A DNA stretch of 64,000 nucleotides. Source: Trichaptum fuscoviolaceum (Eukaryota > Basidiomycota > Agaricomycetes > Hymenochaetales > Trichaptaceae). The DNA lies in assembly GCA_910574455.1 (NCBI GenBank), contig CAJSYZ010000004.1, positions 558,001-622,000 of the forward strand, given 5' to 3'. Numbering within the stretch: the stretch's first letter is position 1; each line of letters begins with the position of its first letter. The translations under genes were made by a program, and so were the position numbers. The notes beneath the pieces are model-generated. The model was not told the origin of the DNA. It saw only the letters and a program-made list of their open reading frames with translations, and ran no database searches. Positions 23,857-34,666 of this stretch are shown here, piece after piece.

Positions 23857-25174
23857 TCAGAATGACTGAGGACCACGATAGGAAAAAGAGCACATACCAA
23901 TGAGCCTCTTTGCATACGCGGTATTAACAGCTCCTAGAGATATGATGTTCTGGTAGGCATGTATAATCCAGTTTGATTCAACGCTTTTAAGTTTCCAATG
24001 GACGACATGGATCGGCTGCCGTCTTGCGATTTCTTCAAATTGCTTAAGAGCCTCGACCGCGGTCGGACGGGACTTCGGATCTTTCTTGGTCATAGACTCG
24101 ATCAGTGGCTTCACGCACTTGATGTTTTTATACGCCTAAGGAAAGCGTTAGTTATAGCCGTTAAACAAATCAAAGAGCACTCACATCGAGAAGGTCTTCT
24201 TTGAAGACATTTCCGAGAGTGTAGATATCTACTGGGAATGGATTGTAAGGAACGATGTTCGAGAGCTCTGGCACAGTGTCGTCCTGACAAGCGACTCCTT
24301 TTACTAAGCGATCTTCCCCTTCGTTAAAGCGAGTAGAAATTCCAAAGTCGGTTACGTAGTATCTTACGCCTCCGGCAGCTGTTCTCGAGATACGAGGAGC
24401 AAAGTCTTGGGCGTCCGATGTGAGCAGTACAGATGCTGGATGATAGCCCTTCGGGTAGACTTTCTCAGCATTGTACATTATGTTCAACGCACAAAGATCC
24501 CTAAAGGCTCTGTTAAGAAAGGGAAATTGACGACACTCTTCTGCGCATTTCACTGACCGATGAGCAATATTTTTCTCATGAATGAAGAGAACTGCCTGCA
24601 AATCGTAAGATAGATATTTTAATAGAGTTGGCGCTTACCTCAAGCAGCTGCTTTACGAAGTCAAGAGCTTCTAAGACAGTGTCAAAAGGGGGGGATTCAA
24701 ATGGTCGAAGCATAGGCATGACAATGAATTCCGTGTCTGCCTCCATCTCATCTTCGAAATTGTCGAGAACTGGGACACAATGATTTCGAATATCATCGCG
24801 TAGCTCTTCAGAGTACAAATAAGAGGCAATGCTCGCTTCAGCGCTGCTCTTAATAACAGCTTTCAAGAAGACAGTCTTTCCACTCGAAAGCTGAACCGCG
24901 TCTATAGTCTTCGAGTGCTATACGAACGGCACACTGTTATCTGGGAGCCATAGATCAGAATTGCACACATACGCACTTTGTTCCAGTAGCTGTCCTCGCA
25001 TCGAAAGCGTGGTTTCCCTGAGGTAACCCAAGATGGTTGCCAGCCCGGTTGGTATCTAGAACGAAGACGATATCCATGTTTGTGAAGGAATTCATATCGA
25101 CTTCTCCACCACTTTTCCGATGGAAGTAGGATCTTCTCTGGGTCTACCTCTACTTTCTTCTCAGAATTCGACAT
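23857..25174 (-). CDS. Kinase-like protein, cluster copy 2
   Basis: Model: complement(join(23857..24135, 24185..24500, 24558..24595, 24639..24917, 24977..25174)), 369 aa, exon lengths 198/279/38/316/279. Key residues: K85 in KTVFLKAV, D173 and N178 in AHRDLCALN, D223 in VTDFGIST, helix F Asp in PFPVDIYTLGN. Closest in sequence to copies 1, 5 and 7 (same EKWWRSRYEF signature and C-terminal KxIHVVxWKLKSVESN segment). Intact frame and splice sites. Function unknown; the family is known to me only as kinase-domain proteins expanded in agaricomycetes. A last small 3' exon is possible because GTATGT occurs near the stop. Confidence 0.87.
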
Positions 25175-25683
25175 GGGCCTGGCAGGTACGTAGAAAAGGG
25201 AATGACAGGGCTGCCATAGCGTTCACGTTCAAGTTGGTTGACTACTGGCATGCGGTATCCGGGGTTCGAGTGTCCAGACTGCTTTATTATACTATTAGGG
25301 CCTCAGGGCAGGCCCGATCGATCGGACCGGAGACAAAACGCTTCAAGTTGCTGGTATTTAGTGGAAATTGGAACTAGATGTGCCGACAACCTCAAGATTT
25401 GCAACCTCGGTGCGTAGCATGAATCACATACTAAGCAGGATACCAGTATCACACTCAAGCATGGAGAAAAGGCGTATATATCATTCGCTGAATAGGTCTT
25501 CCCCTTCAATTCAGTTTTTAATAAGGACAAGGTAACTAAGGAGATACTTTCAAACGCCACCTAATTGCCAGCCAACGTTTGACAAAAGTCATGGAGTAGC
25601 TCGCCAAGCTATGAGCATGAGCCTCGTGGTACCCTATTCCTTGGCTCTTGTCAGACGCGATCCTGAACAATCACAAAACCACG
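25175..25683. other. Spacer between kinase-like copies 2 and 3
   Basis: About 0.5 kb, probable promoter of copy 2 and 3' flank of copy 3. No other feature supported. Confidence 0.4.
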
Positions 25684-27014
25684 TCAAACAGATCTGAGCA
25701 AGGTTCTACCGAAAGCATACCGAATTCGCCTTACGGCAGCTCTGGTCTTCAAACTGACAGCCTTTACGAGACGCGCTTGCATACTTGGTTGAGCTACAGG
25801 AAGTGGAAAGATCTCTTTTTGAGCTTCTTCTTCGGGTAGTTCTTCAAGGATCTTCTCAAACTGCGCCAATGCTTCCTGGATATTCGGCCGAGACGCCGGG
25901 TCTTCACTCGTCATTGCAGCAGCTAGCGGTCGCAGAAAAGCGAGGGACGGAACTCCCTAGCATACCCTTTTTTAGCACGATGAATGAACTAGAAGGTGAT
26001 GATCTCGTTCTCACCTTAGCGAAATAATTTCGGTAAACGTTGCCAAGGATGAAAATGTCCACAGGAAATGGATCGTAACGGATGATTGTTGATAACTCGG
26101 GCACTTCACGATCTTGACAGTCCTTTCCTAGGACAAGGCGTGGCTGTGTTGGGTCCGTGAAGTGCGAAGAGATCCCGAAGTCAATGAAGTAATACTTCAC
26201 GTTCTCCGCCTCGTGACGCTCGCGGTACTGTGCTTGGGTCTTCCATGTGAGATCTAGTGACTGGTGAATAGGATGGAAGCCATCTGGATACATATCGGAC
26301 GCATCCAGCATAATGTTATAGTTGGAGCAGTCTCTAGAGTCGTATTTAGCTCTACATGAAGGGAAGTGCGAGAGAACGTTCGAACCTGTGGGCAACACCA
26401 TAGTGATGCATGAACGATAGACCCTAGACATCATTGCAGAGTTGAGAGAAGATAAGCGCGGAATTGATAGACTAACTTACGACCAAAGTTTGCCGAACGA
26501 ATTCAATGACATCACTGACGTACAAGAGGCGTGGGCTGTTGAAATGTCTCAGCAAAGGCATGACTATGAATCCCAGATTCTCATCGTATGGGTCGTCAAA
26601 ATACTCGTATACAGGGACGCAGTGGTTATCGGGATCCCTCCGAAGCTCTTCCGACGATAGAAACAGGGCAATCGATCTTTCTGAGCTATCTCTTTGAAGC
26701 CTCTTGAGATATACCATCTTGCCGTCCGCAATTCGCGTTGCGTCCACCACGACAGCGCGCTACAGACACAGACTCGGTTAGAATTTCATAGCTACACAAA
26801 GGGATTTGATTCGCACCGATTGACCAATGCTGTCCTCACAGATCGCAGGGTGTTTCCTTCGCCGAGCTGTCTCCCATGAAGGAATCCAGTCTGGATGAAG
26901 TCTTGAACGCAGTCGGTAGCCGCGAGACTCAAAGAACACATTTCGATCCCTCCACCACAGTTCATGCTCTCCAAGTACGAAGACTTCCGCGAACGGTGCG
27001 CGAGATCTGCCCAT
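25684..27014 (-). CDS. Kinase-like protein, cluster copy 3 (second subfamily)
   Basis: Model: complement(join(25684..25956, 26015..26333, 26386..26423, 26481..26759, 26817..27014)), 368 aa. Subfamily signature HELWWRDRNVFFESRGYRLRS..PSWETARR. Catalytic features kept: Lys in KMVYLKRL, VAHRDCSNYN, YYFIDFGIS, PFPVDIFILGN. It differs from copies 1 and 2 in the segment before DFG (QAQYRERHEAENVKYYF) and in a C-terminus rich in Glu then Arg/Lys. The nearest relative in the window is the transposon-split copy 8 (41538-55042). Exon 4 is 319 nt, one codon longer than in the other copies. Start set at MGRSRAPF, since the longer in-frame N-terminus lacks family similarity. Confidence 0.84.
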
Positions 27015-27534
27015 AGTGACAGTATGTTGAGGAGGAGTGGATGCGGTACAGTAGGTACTGGTGGTACATTTCGGTATATATACAGGTTGTTGTTCGGTGT
27101 CAAGAGCGGGCCCACCCAACTCAGGCTATGTACACATATTCCCGCTACCCCTTGGGTAGCTGGGTATTCTTAGGGTATGCAACTGTCTGTTTTTACCGCC
27201 AAAAGTCAAATGGTCACGTGAAATTGCTTTATTTGGGGGGTCCTTGGATATATATGGGCAGATTTCGATATATAAGTCTTTTTTGCTCACATGACAGTGA
27301 CAAAGATGTGTAACTTATGTAAAGTAATGTCTCGGGTGTTCCCGAGACACTGCAGCTCACTCCTCATCGTCGCAAACGCCTAACGTGTGTCCGCTTTCTT
27401 GTCTTTCTGCTCCTTTCTTCTTCGTTGGACTCACACATTGGCTCTCCTAATGGCAATGTACCGTTCGTGAACCGAACGGCAAATGGTTCGACATCATCCC
27501 CAGCAACTGCAATAATTAATTCTCTTGATCATCG

Positions 27535-28210
27535 AGTTCAGCGGCGGTGACCTTGACTATGGAGGATGTGGATTGGTCCTGGGCGACAGGATTGTAGATA
27601 CTCGCAGTGATTGGCGCGTAAGTGAAATATGGTGGCATTTTCTCAGCAAATGAAGACTCTCAGCCTTCATTAGACACTCACAAATGATGAAGGAGATGTC
27701 GGTCGTGTGTCAGTGCTGCCATGGATTCCTCCGATGGAATTGCACTGCCATCAGTTTCCGCGATGGTGGGTCGGGCTACAGGATGCCGTTTCCCGTGGAC
27801 AAGCCACGTCGCACTCAGAGCGAAACCTAACACAGGCCTTCCATGACATCTTGAGCTGGTGTGATTAGTTCTTGCTCCCGAAGACAATCAGCGACATCGC
27901 AAAACAACTGTATACACGTTCGGATGAAGAGAAGCTTCTGAGGGGAAAGGAACTCAACGCAGTCATCGTGGCTTGCATGATCATTGCCTGTCGTGTTCTT
28001 CGGACGTTCCGCGAGATTTGCAATCTGACCTCCGTTCCAAAGAAGACTTTCGGACTGTGCTACAAGGCACTCGAGCGGGCTTTCGCCCTGTTGCCAGGAG
28101 CGCATGGCTGCCAGCCCGTTGCTAACCACAGGCGCCGAGGACCCGCTGGTCCGCTACTGCAACCACTTGGATCTTCCTCTCAATTTCCAGGCCATCTGTG
28201 TTGATGTGAT
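27535..28210 (+). pseudogene. Captured TFIIB (SUA7-type) gene fragment, degenerate
   Basis: Translated pieces match transcription initiation factor IIB: FSGGDLDYGG-like zinc-ribbon remnant and RIVDT (about 27540-27600), TNDEGD (27674 on), GLQDAVSRGQATSHSERN, FHDILSWCD (then in-frame TAG near 27856), LPKTISDIAKQLYTRSDEE, VIVACMIIACR, EICNLTSVPKKT, and EDPLVRYCNHLDLP in another frame. The intron GTAAGTG..CATTAG is still present (about 27619-27673), so the copy came from DNA, not mRNA. Stops and frameshifts show it is not functional. TFIIB normally bridges TBP and RNA polymerase II; this is a transposon-borne relic. Confidence 0.75.
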
Positions 28211-28746
28211 CATGCTTGCTGATGACCATAGCTTTATCTCGGTTGCTGGGTATCGTCTTGGGGGAATGCGGCATCTGCTGTGAGCACTTGCGATGATTCT
28301 CACACTTGTGGTTTTGTCATCCTTCGACCGAGATTATTACATCTCTAGCGTGTAGCTGGGGGTGCTAACCCAACCCACCATATTTTCCATGATGTCGACC
28401 CATTCCTGGTCCTGGGAGCACCTCTCTGCTTCGTTGCAGAGCACATCATCAATCATCTTCCGCTGTCTTTCAACAGCGCTCTCAACACCATCTCACGCAC
28501 ACCATCTGCCCAGGTGTCCAAGGGTCGACATCGTGAACGGGCCATACGGGTAGGGCGGAATCGACACACCATGCACGGCGCCGCTGAACTCGAGAGGCGG
28601 CGACACAACAGCGTGGCATGGCTATCCTGGACGGCGCGGGGGTGGATGCTCTTCCCAGCTCCGCTCTTTGGTTTGCTCGTCTTATACCGCGCCTCGTAGC
28701 TCTCGTAGGTGCGGCGCGGGCAGCTGCGCTCAGTGAGGGTGGAGTT
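28211..28746. other. Unidentified gene-like filler inside Helentron-like element 1
   Basis: Several overlapping open frames (for example + strand near 28370-28500 and minus 28453-28944) look like decayed coding DNA, but I recognise no family. The block 28747-28858 is shared with 59801-59920 in the second element. Confidence 0.4.
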
Positions 28747-28915
28747 GTTGGGCAGGACTGCGGTGGGGGTGCGGTTGTATTGCGCGCCAGAGTGGGTTGG
28801 GTTTGTCTGCGTGGGTGGGAAGTGGACCTGTGGCTGCTCATGCGGGTAGGGCAGTACAGGCTCCGAGGACCTGTTGGCCCGCCACTGTGACCACTTGGAT
28901 CTGGTGGTGTGAAAG
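28747..28915 (+). repeat. Block shared with 59801-59975, ending in TFIIB C-terminal sequence
   Basis: From GTTGGGCAGGAC through CTGCTCATGCGGGTAGGGCA the two blocks are collinear, followed in both by sequence for GAEDLLA-type TFIIB core. The common junction means the fragments were joined before the two elements separated. Confidence 0.7.
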
Positions 28916-29526
28916 CTAATTACTGTAATTGCAGTGTGACACATACCTCTCTATGGCGATGCAGCTTGAACAACGGGCTGAATTGCAACGCGTGTGTGCT
29001 TTACTGCAAGCTGGTAAGTGAACTCCGGTACCTTCCTTTATGACAAGGACTGTTTCACTATATTTCTCGGTCATTCTTTGTGTATAGCATAAACGACTGC
29101 GCCCAAAGAGCATGCGCCGCCAACATCATGGTGAAGGCCGCCTCCAAAGCACACCTCTGACATCAATGAAGCAACGGGTGAGCCTGGTGACTAAATTTCA
29201 CCATTTTGATTCTTTCAATATTCTAATCAAATATTTTTGTATCCTCGTTCAGCACAATGCTACAATTGCATCACGGTGGCCATGCCTCTCTAGCAGAAAG
29301 ATGACGAAGGTAAGACGGTCTGCAACACGTAAGTATAGTATCATTTCCTCTTTTCTCGGCTGAGTATGGTATATAAGATTTCTGTACTGTATGTGTGCTT
29401 AAAATTTATTGCTTTTCTTTCCCTCACTCTTGCTTTATACCCATTCCCGGGTAGCGGGCTTTGCTGTGAGTTCACTCACAGCCTTTAACTGCTTGTAGCA
29501 ATAACCGGCAACTTGAACTTGAATTT

Positions 29527-30103
29527 TTCCCGCTACCCCTAGCGGGTTCTAAAGGCGTACTGATTGTCACTTTTTTCAGTCAAAACCTTATTTATCACGT
29601 GAATGTCATGTGCCTTTAGTCTAGGCCGGCCTTTCGGTAAATACAAAGTGCCGAACTTAGGTTCACTTACAAGTTACTTAAATTGCTTACAATGGATGCA
29701 TTAAGTTAATTAAGTTTACTTAAGTCCAATTGAGCTCAAATAGCACAGTCTCCGTATCCGGGTTCAAGTTGCGCGAGCGAAGCGAGCGCGGCGGACAAGG
29801 ATGCCACACAGATTCATTTTCACATATAATATCTTGTATAAATTATAATCACTAAATTGGTACTTACAAGTTACTTATATTATTCACAATGTATGGTCTC
29901 TGTGCGACTCGGTGTCCGAGAACGGGGGCGCGAGCAAAGCGAGCGCGCCGGACGAGGACGCGGACGGCCTCCTTTCATTTGCATAAAAAAGATTCTTATA
30001 ACTTATAATCATTGTCACATATGTATATATAAGAGATTTATACATTCTAAAATGTAATAGAACTACCCAACATTGGTAGCGGGCTCTGCTGTGCACCCAC
30101 AGC
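29527..30103 (+). mobile_element. Short Helentron-like element (577 bp), second type
   Basis: Begins TTCCCGCTACCCCTAGCGGG, itself a perfect hairpin, and ends with GGTAGCGGG (30075-30083) plus a hairpin GCTGTG-cacc-CACAGC (30088-30103). The same start type occurs at 62648. It contains two similar GC-rich patches (GCGAGCGAAGCGAGCGCG at 29774 and GCGAGCAAAGCGAGCGCG near 29930) in an AT-rich body, and no coding capacity. It lies only 44 bp after element 1. Confidence 0.6.
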
Positions 30104-30724
30104 GTTCGCAAATAATAAGCTTAAAGTGCGTACTTCAAGTTAAGTTGCCGAGTTGAATTTAGAAGCTACTGACGTAAGCTGCCAGTGGTACTTTGAAAAC
30201 ATGAAGCGTGGCGACAATCCTCTCTCCATCCTCCCCTCAAATTTCGTTTTGATCTGACTTTAAGAATATGGATTTAAAATGGCTGCCATTATACTCGACC
30301 TCACTGGTACACCTCTCGACCAGGAATGAGGTGAATGGGATGCGGAAGGCTTGTCTCTGTCCGTCACCCTAACAACCTGTTGAAACCGTATTTTGGCGCC
30401 TTTAATGCACACGGAAGAAGCAATGGATAAGACTCATCCCAGTCCAACTCGCTATCCGCGTCTTTCCTGTAGTATAACATGTGCCTTGGACTTATTGTGC
30501 CTCCGAGTTTAGTTGGTCGCAACACGGATAAGCCAACAGTGAACCCGAGACGAGTTTGATGAAGACCCCGAGTCCTGCCCTTGTGTTTGTAAATAGTTTA
30601 GCGATGCCAGCGCCTCGTCGGAGAAAGGAGTTATGGATGAAGTACTGTCTAGGACACCTTAGTAATGTGGTCTTGACGACGGCCCTGGGTATTCAGATGA
30701 GTTCACACGGTGCTCGGGAGAGAA
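30104..30724. other. Intergenic, no gene recognised
   Basis: 0.6 kb between the short Helentron-like element and the stop of kinase-like copy 4; presumed 3' flank. Confidence 0.4.
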
Positions 30725-32016
30725 TCAATATGAGCTGACCGTTTTTGAGAGCCATTTGGCATATGCAATGCAGACCGGACCCAGAGAAGTGAGGTTCCGA
30801 TACAAATATACCAACCGATGGGACTTCACTTTCTTAACCTTCCACTTGACAACATGAATCGGAAGTTTCCCGGAAATGTCTTCCAACTGCTTTAGCGCCT
30901 CAGAAGCCAAAGGGCGTGAAGCCGGTTCCTTCTGCGTCATAGAATTTGCAAGAGGAGAGAGAAATTCCAGGTTCTTGTACTTCTACGGAGACGTCAGAAA
31001 AAGTTGATGGTAGGAAATGCACTCGCACCTCTATGAACTCGTTCTTATAAAGGTTGCCCAAGGTGTAGATATCAACTGGGAAGGGGTCGTACGGGTAAAT
31101 CTCCGATAATTCCGGAACCGTCTTGTCCTGACAATCCTTTCCAGTAACAATTGATCGTTTGCCATTTTCGAACAGGGTAGAGATGCCGAAATCGGTGAAA
31201 TAGTATCTGACTCCGCCTGCTGCGGTCCTGGTGATGTAGGGAGCGGGAGCAGAGGTGTCGGGGGTGGAACTTGGCAGAGATGCATGAAACCCCTTTGGGT
31301 ACATTTTCTGTGCATCAAACATGATATTTAACTTGCAACAGTCTCTAATATCCCGTCAGAATACGTAGTGAGCCAGTGGAACATAGAAATGGAGTTGAAC
31401 CTACCGATGGGCGACATTCATTTCGTGAAGAAAGGTAACTCCCTGCTAGAGTTCGATCACATCGCAACTGCGCAAACGTCAACACATACCTCGAGGGTCT
31501 GATGCACAAAATCGAGCACCTCCTCCACTGTAGCGAATGACGGGTCGATGCAACATCGCAGAACGGGCATAACGAGGAACTCAGTATACGGCTCAATTTC
31601 GTCATCAAAATGGTCCTGAATGGAGACACAATGGTTCCGAGTATCTTGCATCTTTTCGGAACACATTAGCAGCGCAATTTTCTTCTCCGAGCTGTCCTTC
31701 ATGATCCTCTTGATTATAACCGTCCTCCCCGTCTCTATATGTGTCGCGTCCATTGTTTTGCTGTGCTACGACGTGACTCAATGCGCAGTTGAAAGAGAAG
31801 TCATTGAAGGAGGAAGCGGACCTTGATTAGTATAGAGTCCTCACTAGAGAATTGACTCTTTCCAGAGGTGTGCCAGGATGGTTTCCAGTCTGGATGATAG
31901 CGTCGACGCAACCGGTAGCCGCGTTTCTCAAACATATTGTAACGGTCTCTCCACCATATCTCGGACAAGAGGAGCTTGCTATCATCGTATGTTCGTTTAA
32001 CGCGATCGACTGCCAT
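30725..32016 (-). CDS. Kinase-like protein, cluster copy 4 (third subfamily)
   Basis: Model: complement(join(30725..30982, 31029..31344, 31405..31445, 31490..31765, 31822..32016)), 361 aa. Signature LSEIWWRDRYNMFEKRGYRL..WKPSWHTSG. Lys in RTVIIKRI, VAHRDCCKLN, FTDFGIST and PFPVDIYTLGN are conserved, so the catalytic residues are complete. Exon 1 is one codon shorter and exon 3 one codon longer than in copies 1/2. A solitary exon 1 of the same subfamily sits at 58311-58505. A 591-bp MITE lies 33 bp upstream of the start codon and may affect expression. Confidence 0.84.
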
Positions 32017-32048
32017 GGTCGAGTAAGTTGAATGCAGAAGGAAATGTA

Positions 32049-32639
32049 AGGTAGTCGTCGATGAAATCCAGCAACACATCACGTGTGCGTGACATGTCAC
32101 GGTCACACCGCCAAATTCTGGTAAATGGGTGATCCCAAAAATAAAATTAATTCCTAAAATATTCTACAGGACGTATATAGCCTTTTTATGTGCTTCTTAA
32201 TGCTTTCCGGTGCTTTCCGGAGCTTGTAAGTTACTTGTGCAGGTACCCTTTTACCCGATGGTTGACCGGGCTCTTCTCCGTGCCCCGGGACCCTGAGCTC
32301 GGAGTATGCCGGGGTAAGCTGCTTACTAACTCTTCTATATATGGATATGTCACGTCACAGTCACTCCGCCAAATTCAGATGAGATTTTTTTCATTTTGCG
32401 GCAAACTACTGGAAATGGAAATCTAAGCTATTTTAGAGAAAAAACCTTGTTCTGAAATAGAGTCCGAGTAAAACATTTTTTCTTCAAAACTCTTGCATCA
32501 TTAAAAAGCTACAGCTATTCTCTACAAATCTATGGAGCCAGAATGCCTGATTTTGTGCCGGTGTGTGAGCAGTAGGGAGGTGTAGAAAGTGTGACGAAGT
32601 GAAAGTCACGTGGTAGCTGGATTCCGTCGACGACTACCT
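32049..32639. mobile_element. 591-bp TA-flanked MITE, copy A
   Basis: Terminal inverted repeats start AGGTAGTCGTCGATGAAATC and, from the other end, AGGTAGTCGTCGACGGAATC. TA flanks both sides (32047-32048, 32640-32641). A second copy of exactly the same length, inverted, occupies 43691-44281. TA duplication and short TIRs fit a non-autonomous Tc1/mariner-type element. It lies immediately upstream of kinase-like copy 4. The 79-codon frame inside (32190-32426) is present identically in the other copy but has no family character. Confidence 0.88.
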
Positions 32640-33035
32640 TAAGTGTAGATTTTTGTGGCAAGCCGCAAATTCCGAGTAGAGACTAATCTCTAACCGACTC
32701 AATTAGTACTTCAGGGGTACGTCTGCTTACTAGCCACGAACCCGGAGGAGACATTAGCTTCATCACATCGTTACAACCGGTATTGTTCCCAGGTTATTGT
32801 ATCTCCATTGATGGCATCGGCACGACTGGACAATACAAATCAGATAGTAGGACCCCGAAGGCTGTCACTTAATGTGCTCTTGTTGTTTTACAATTAACGG
32901 CTTTAAGCAGTGTCGTCCTCCTTGGGATTAATTCATTTCCGATGCTAAACACGACCAGCATCTGTCTCGTCTCATAGTTTCAGTGGGCCGAATCAGCGAG
33001 ACTTGGCTAAAAACTCTGAATTTTTTTTAGTATGG
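32640..33035. other. Spacer, no gene recognised
   Basis: About 400 bp between the MITE and the stop of kinase-like copy 5. Nothing supported. Confidence 0.4.
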
Positions 33036-34332
33036 CTAACAAATGTTGTAGAGATAAAAGTACCCACTCAGAAACTTCCTCGCATAAACGGCGCTGACAA
33101 TGCCCAGCGATTTGATATCTTGGTAAGCATGTACAATCCGATTCGATTCCATACTTTTAAGCTTCCATTGAACAACATGGATCGGCTGCCGTTCTACAAT
33201 TCCTTCGAATTGTCGAAGTGCTTCAGCTGCGGTTGGCCGTGACTTCGGATCTTTCCTTGTCATGGTCTCAACGAGAGGCTTTAACCACTTGTCGTTTTTA
33301 TATGCCTTAAGGGTTTGTTAGTAAAATCCGATGGACAGATAAATGAACAATTACTTCGAGAAGATTGTTTTTGAAAACGTTGCCTAAGGTATAGATATCG
33401 ACCGGGAATGGATCGTATGGGATCCACTCCGAGAGCTCCGGGACCGTCTTGTCTTGACAAGAGGTCCCGGTGACCAAATGTTCTTCACCTATTTCAAAGC
33501 GTGTAGAAATTCCGAAGTCAGTAACGAAATATCTAACACCCCCGGCAGCTGTCCTGGATATGTGAGGGGCGAACCCTTGAACGTCCATAGTGAGAATCAC
33601 TGCAGCAGGATGGTACCCTTTCGGGTAGACCTTCTCGGCATCATACATAATGTTTAACGTATATAAATCCCTAAGCACGTAGTGAGCGAAGAAAACATGC
33701 TCCATACGTTTCACTCACCGGTGAGCGACATTATGCTCGTGCATGAATACAACTGCCTGCAAGTCGTAAGATAGATTCATCCATTTCACTGGTAGACTCA
33801 CCTCGAGCATTTGCTGTACAAAGTCAAAAGCCTCTAGCCCAATGTCGAAAGGAGGCGATCGAAATTTTCGAAGTAAGGGCATGACGATAAACTCTGTGTC
33901 TAGTTCCATTTCGTCTTCGAAGGTATCGAGAATGGGGACGCAGTGGTTTCGAGGGTCTTGACGCAGCCCTTCAGAGCATAGATATAACGCGATGCTTTTC
34001 TCTGCAGTGTTTTTCTCTATGGCTTTGAGGAACACCGTCCTTCCACTCGAGAGTTGAGTGGCATCGATAGTCTTCCAGTGCTAACAAAGAGTATGATATG
34101 ACCGGAAGATAGGAATTAGATTAGGCTCACTCACTCTGTTCCGGTAGCTATCCTCGCAACGAAACTCGTTTTTCCCCGATTTAACCCAAGATGGCTGCCA
34201 GTCAGGCTGGTATCTTATACGAAGTTGATAACCATGTTTGTGCAAAAAATCATACCGACTTCTCCACCATTTCTCCGCTGGAAGTAGGATCGTCTCTGCT
34301 GTCTCCTCATCTTCTTTCTCAGAGCTCGACAT
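33036..34332 (-). CDS. Kinase-like protein, cluster copy 5
   Basis: Model: complement(join(33036..33305, 33355..33670, 33719..33756, 33802..34080, 34135..34332)), 366 aa. First-subfamily member: EKWWRSRYDFLHKHGYQL, Lys in KTVFLKAI (by analogy with copy 2), VAHRDLYTLN, FVTDFGIST, PFPVDIYTLGN. Exons 198/279/38/316 match copies 1, 2 and 7 exactly. Intact. It is divergent with copy 6; only 334 bp separate the two start codons, suggesting a shared bidirectional promoter. Confidence 0.87.
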
Positions 34333-34666
34333 GAGATGCAGTACCTTGGTACGGTGGGTGCGGTGTGGGGGTATGGAAGAGGAAAGTAATTGACCACTGT
34401 AAGTGGTTACCACTGATGGGGTGACCGGGGTCACTCACTGGCCAACTGTGGCACTGCCACAGCTGGCAACCCCCGCCGGCGACGAGTCTCCGGCACTGCC
34501 AGTGCACAATAATAGCAACTGTTGTCTCTCATCTATGGAGGACTACAGTAGTTATATACGGTTATATAGCCTTTGTTCGTCGACTTGGAACACTCTTAGC
34601 AGTTCCTCCCCCCTTTGTTCGACGGCAAACACAGTTCCCTGGCTACCCTCCTTCATATAACGTACC
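34333..34666. promoter_or_regulatory. Probable bidirectional promoter between kinase-like copies 5 and 6
   Basis: The only divergent head-to-head pair in the cluster. It contains TATATAG-like AT-rich sequence near 34552-34567 and short inverted repeats around TGCCACAGCTGGCA (34448-34466) and CACTGCCAGTGC (34494-34505). Assignment rests on position only. Confidence 0.4.

Larger units (their letters stand above)
27139..29482 (+). mobile_element. Helentron/Helitron2-like element 1 carrying TFIIB fragments
   Basis: Starts TTCCCGCTACCC with an immediate hairpin (GCTACCC ctt GGGTAGC). Near the other end lies GGGTAGCGGG (29449-29458), the inverted form of the start, followed by a hairpin GCTGTGAG-ttca-CTCACAGC (29463-29482). 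The same two ends bound 58668-60235 and 61112-62559. An inverted repeat at the 5' tip matched by one set back from a 3' stem-loop is the asymmetric structure described for Helentrons/Helitron2. No Rep/helicase ORF is present, so the element is non-autonomous. Inside are TFIIB-derived stretches and unidentified gene-like fragments. Exact ends are uncertain by a few bases; class assignment is inference. Confidence 0.65.
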
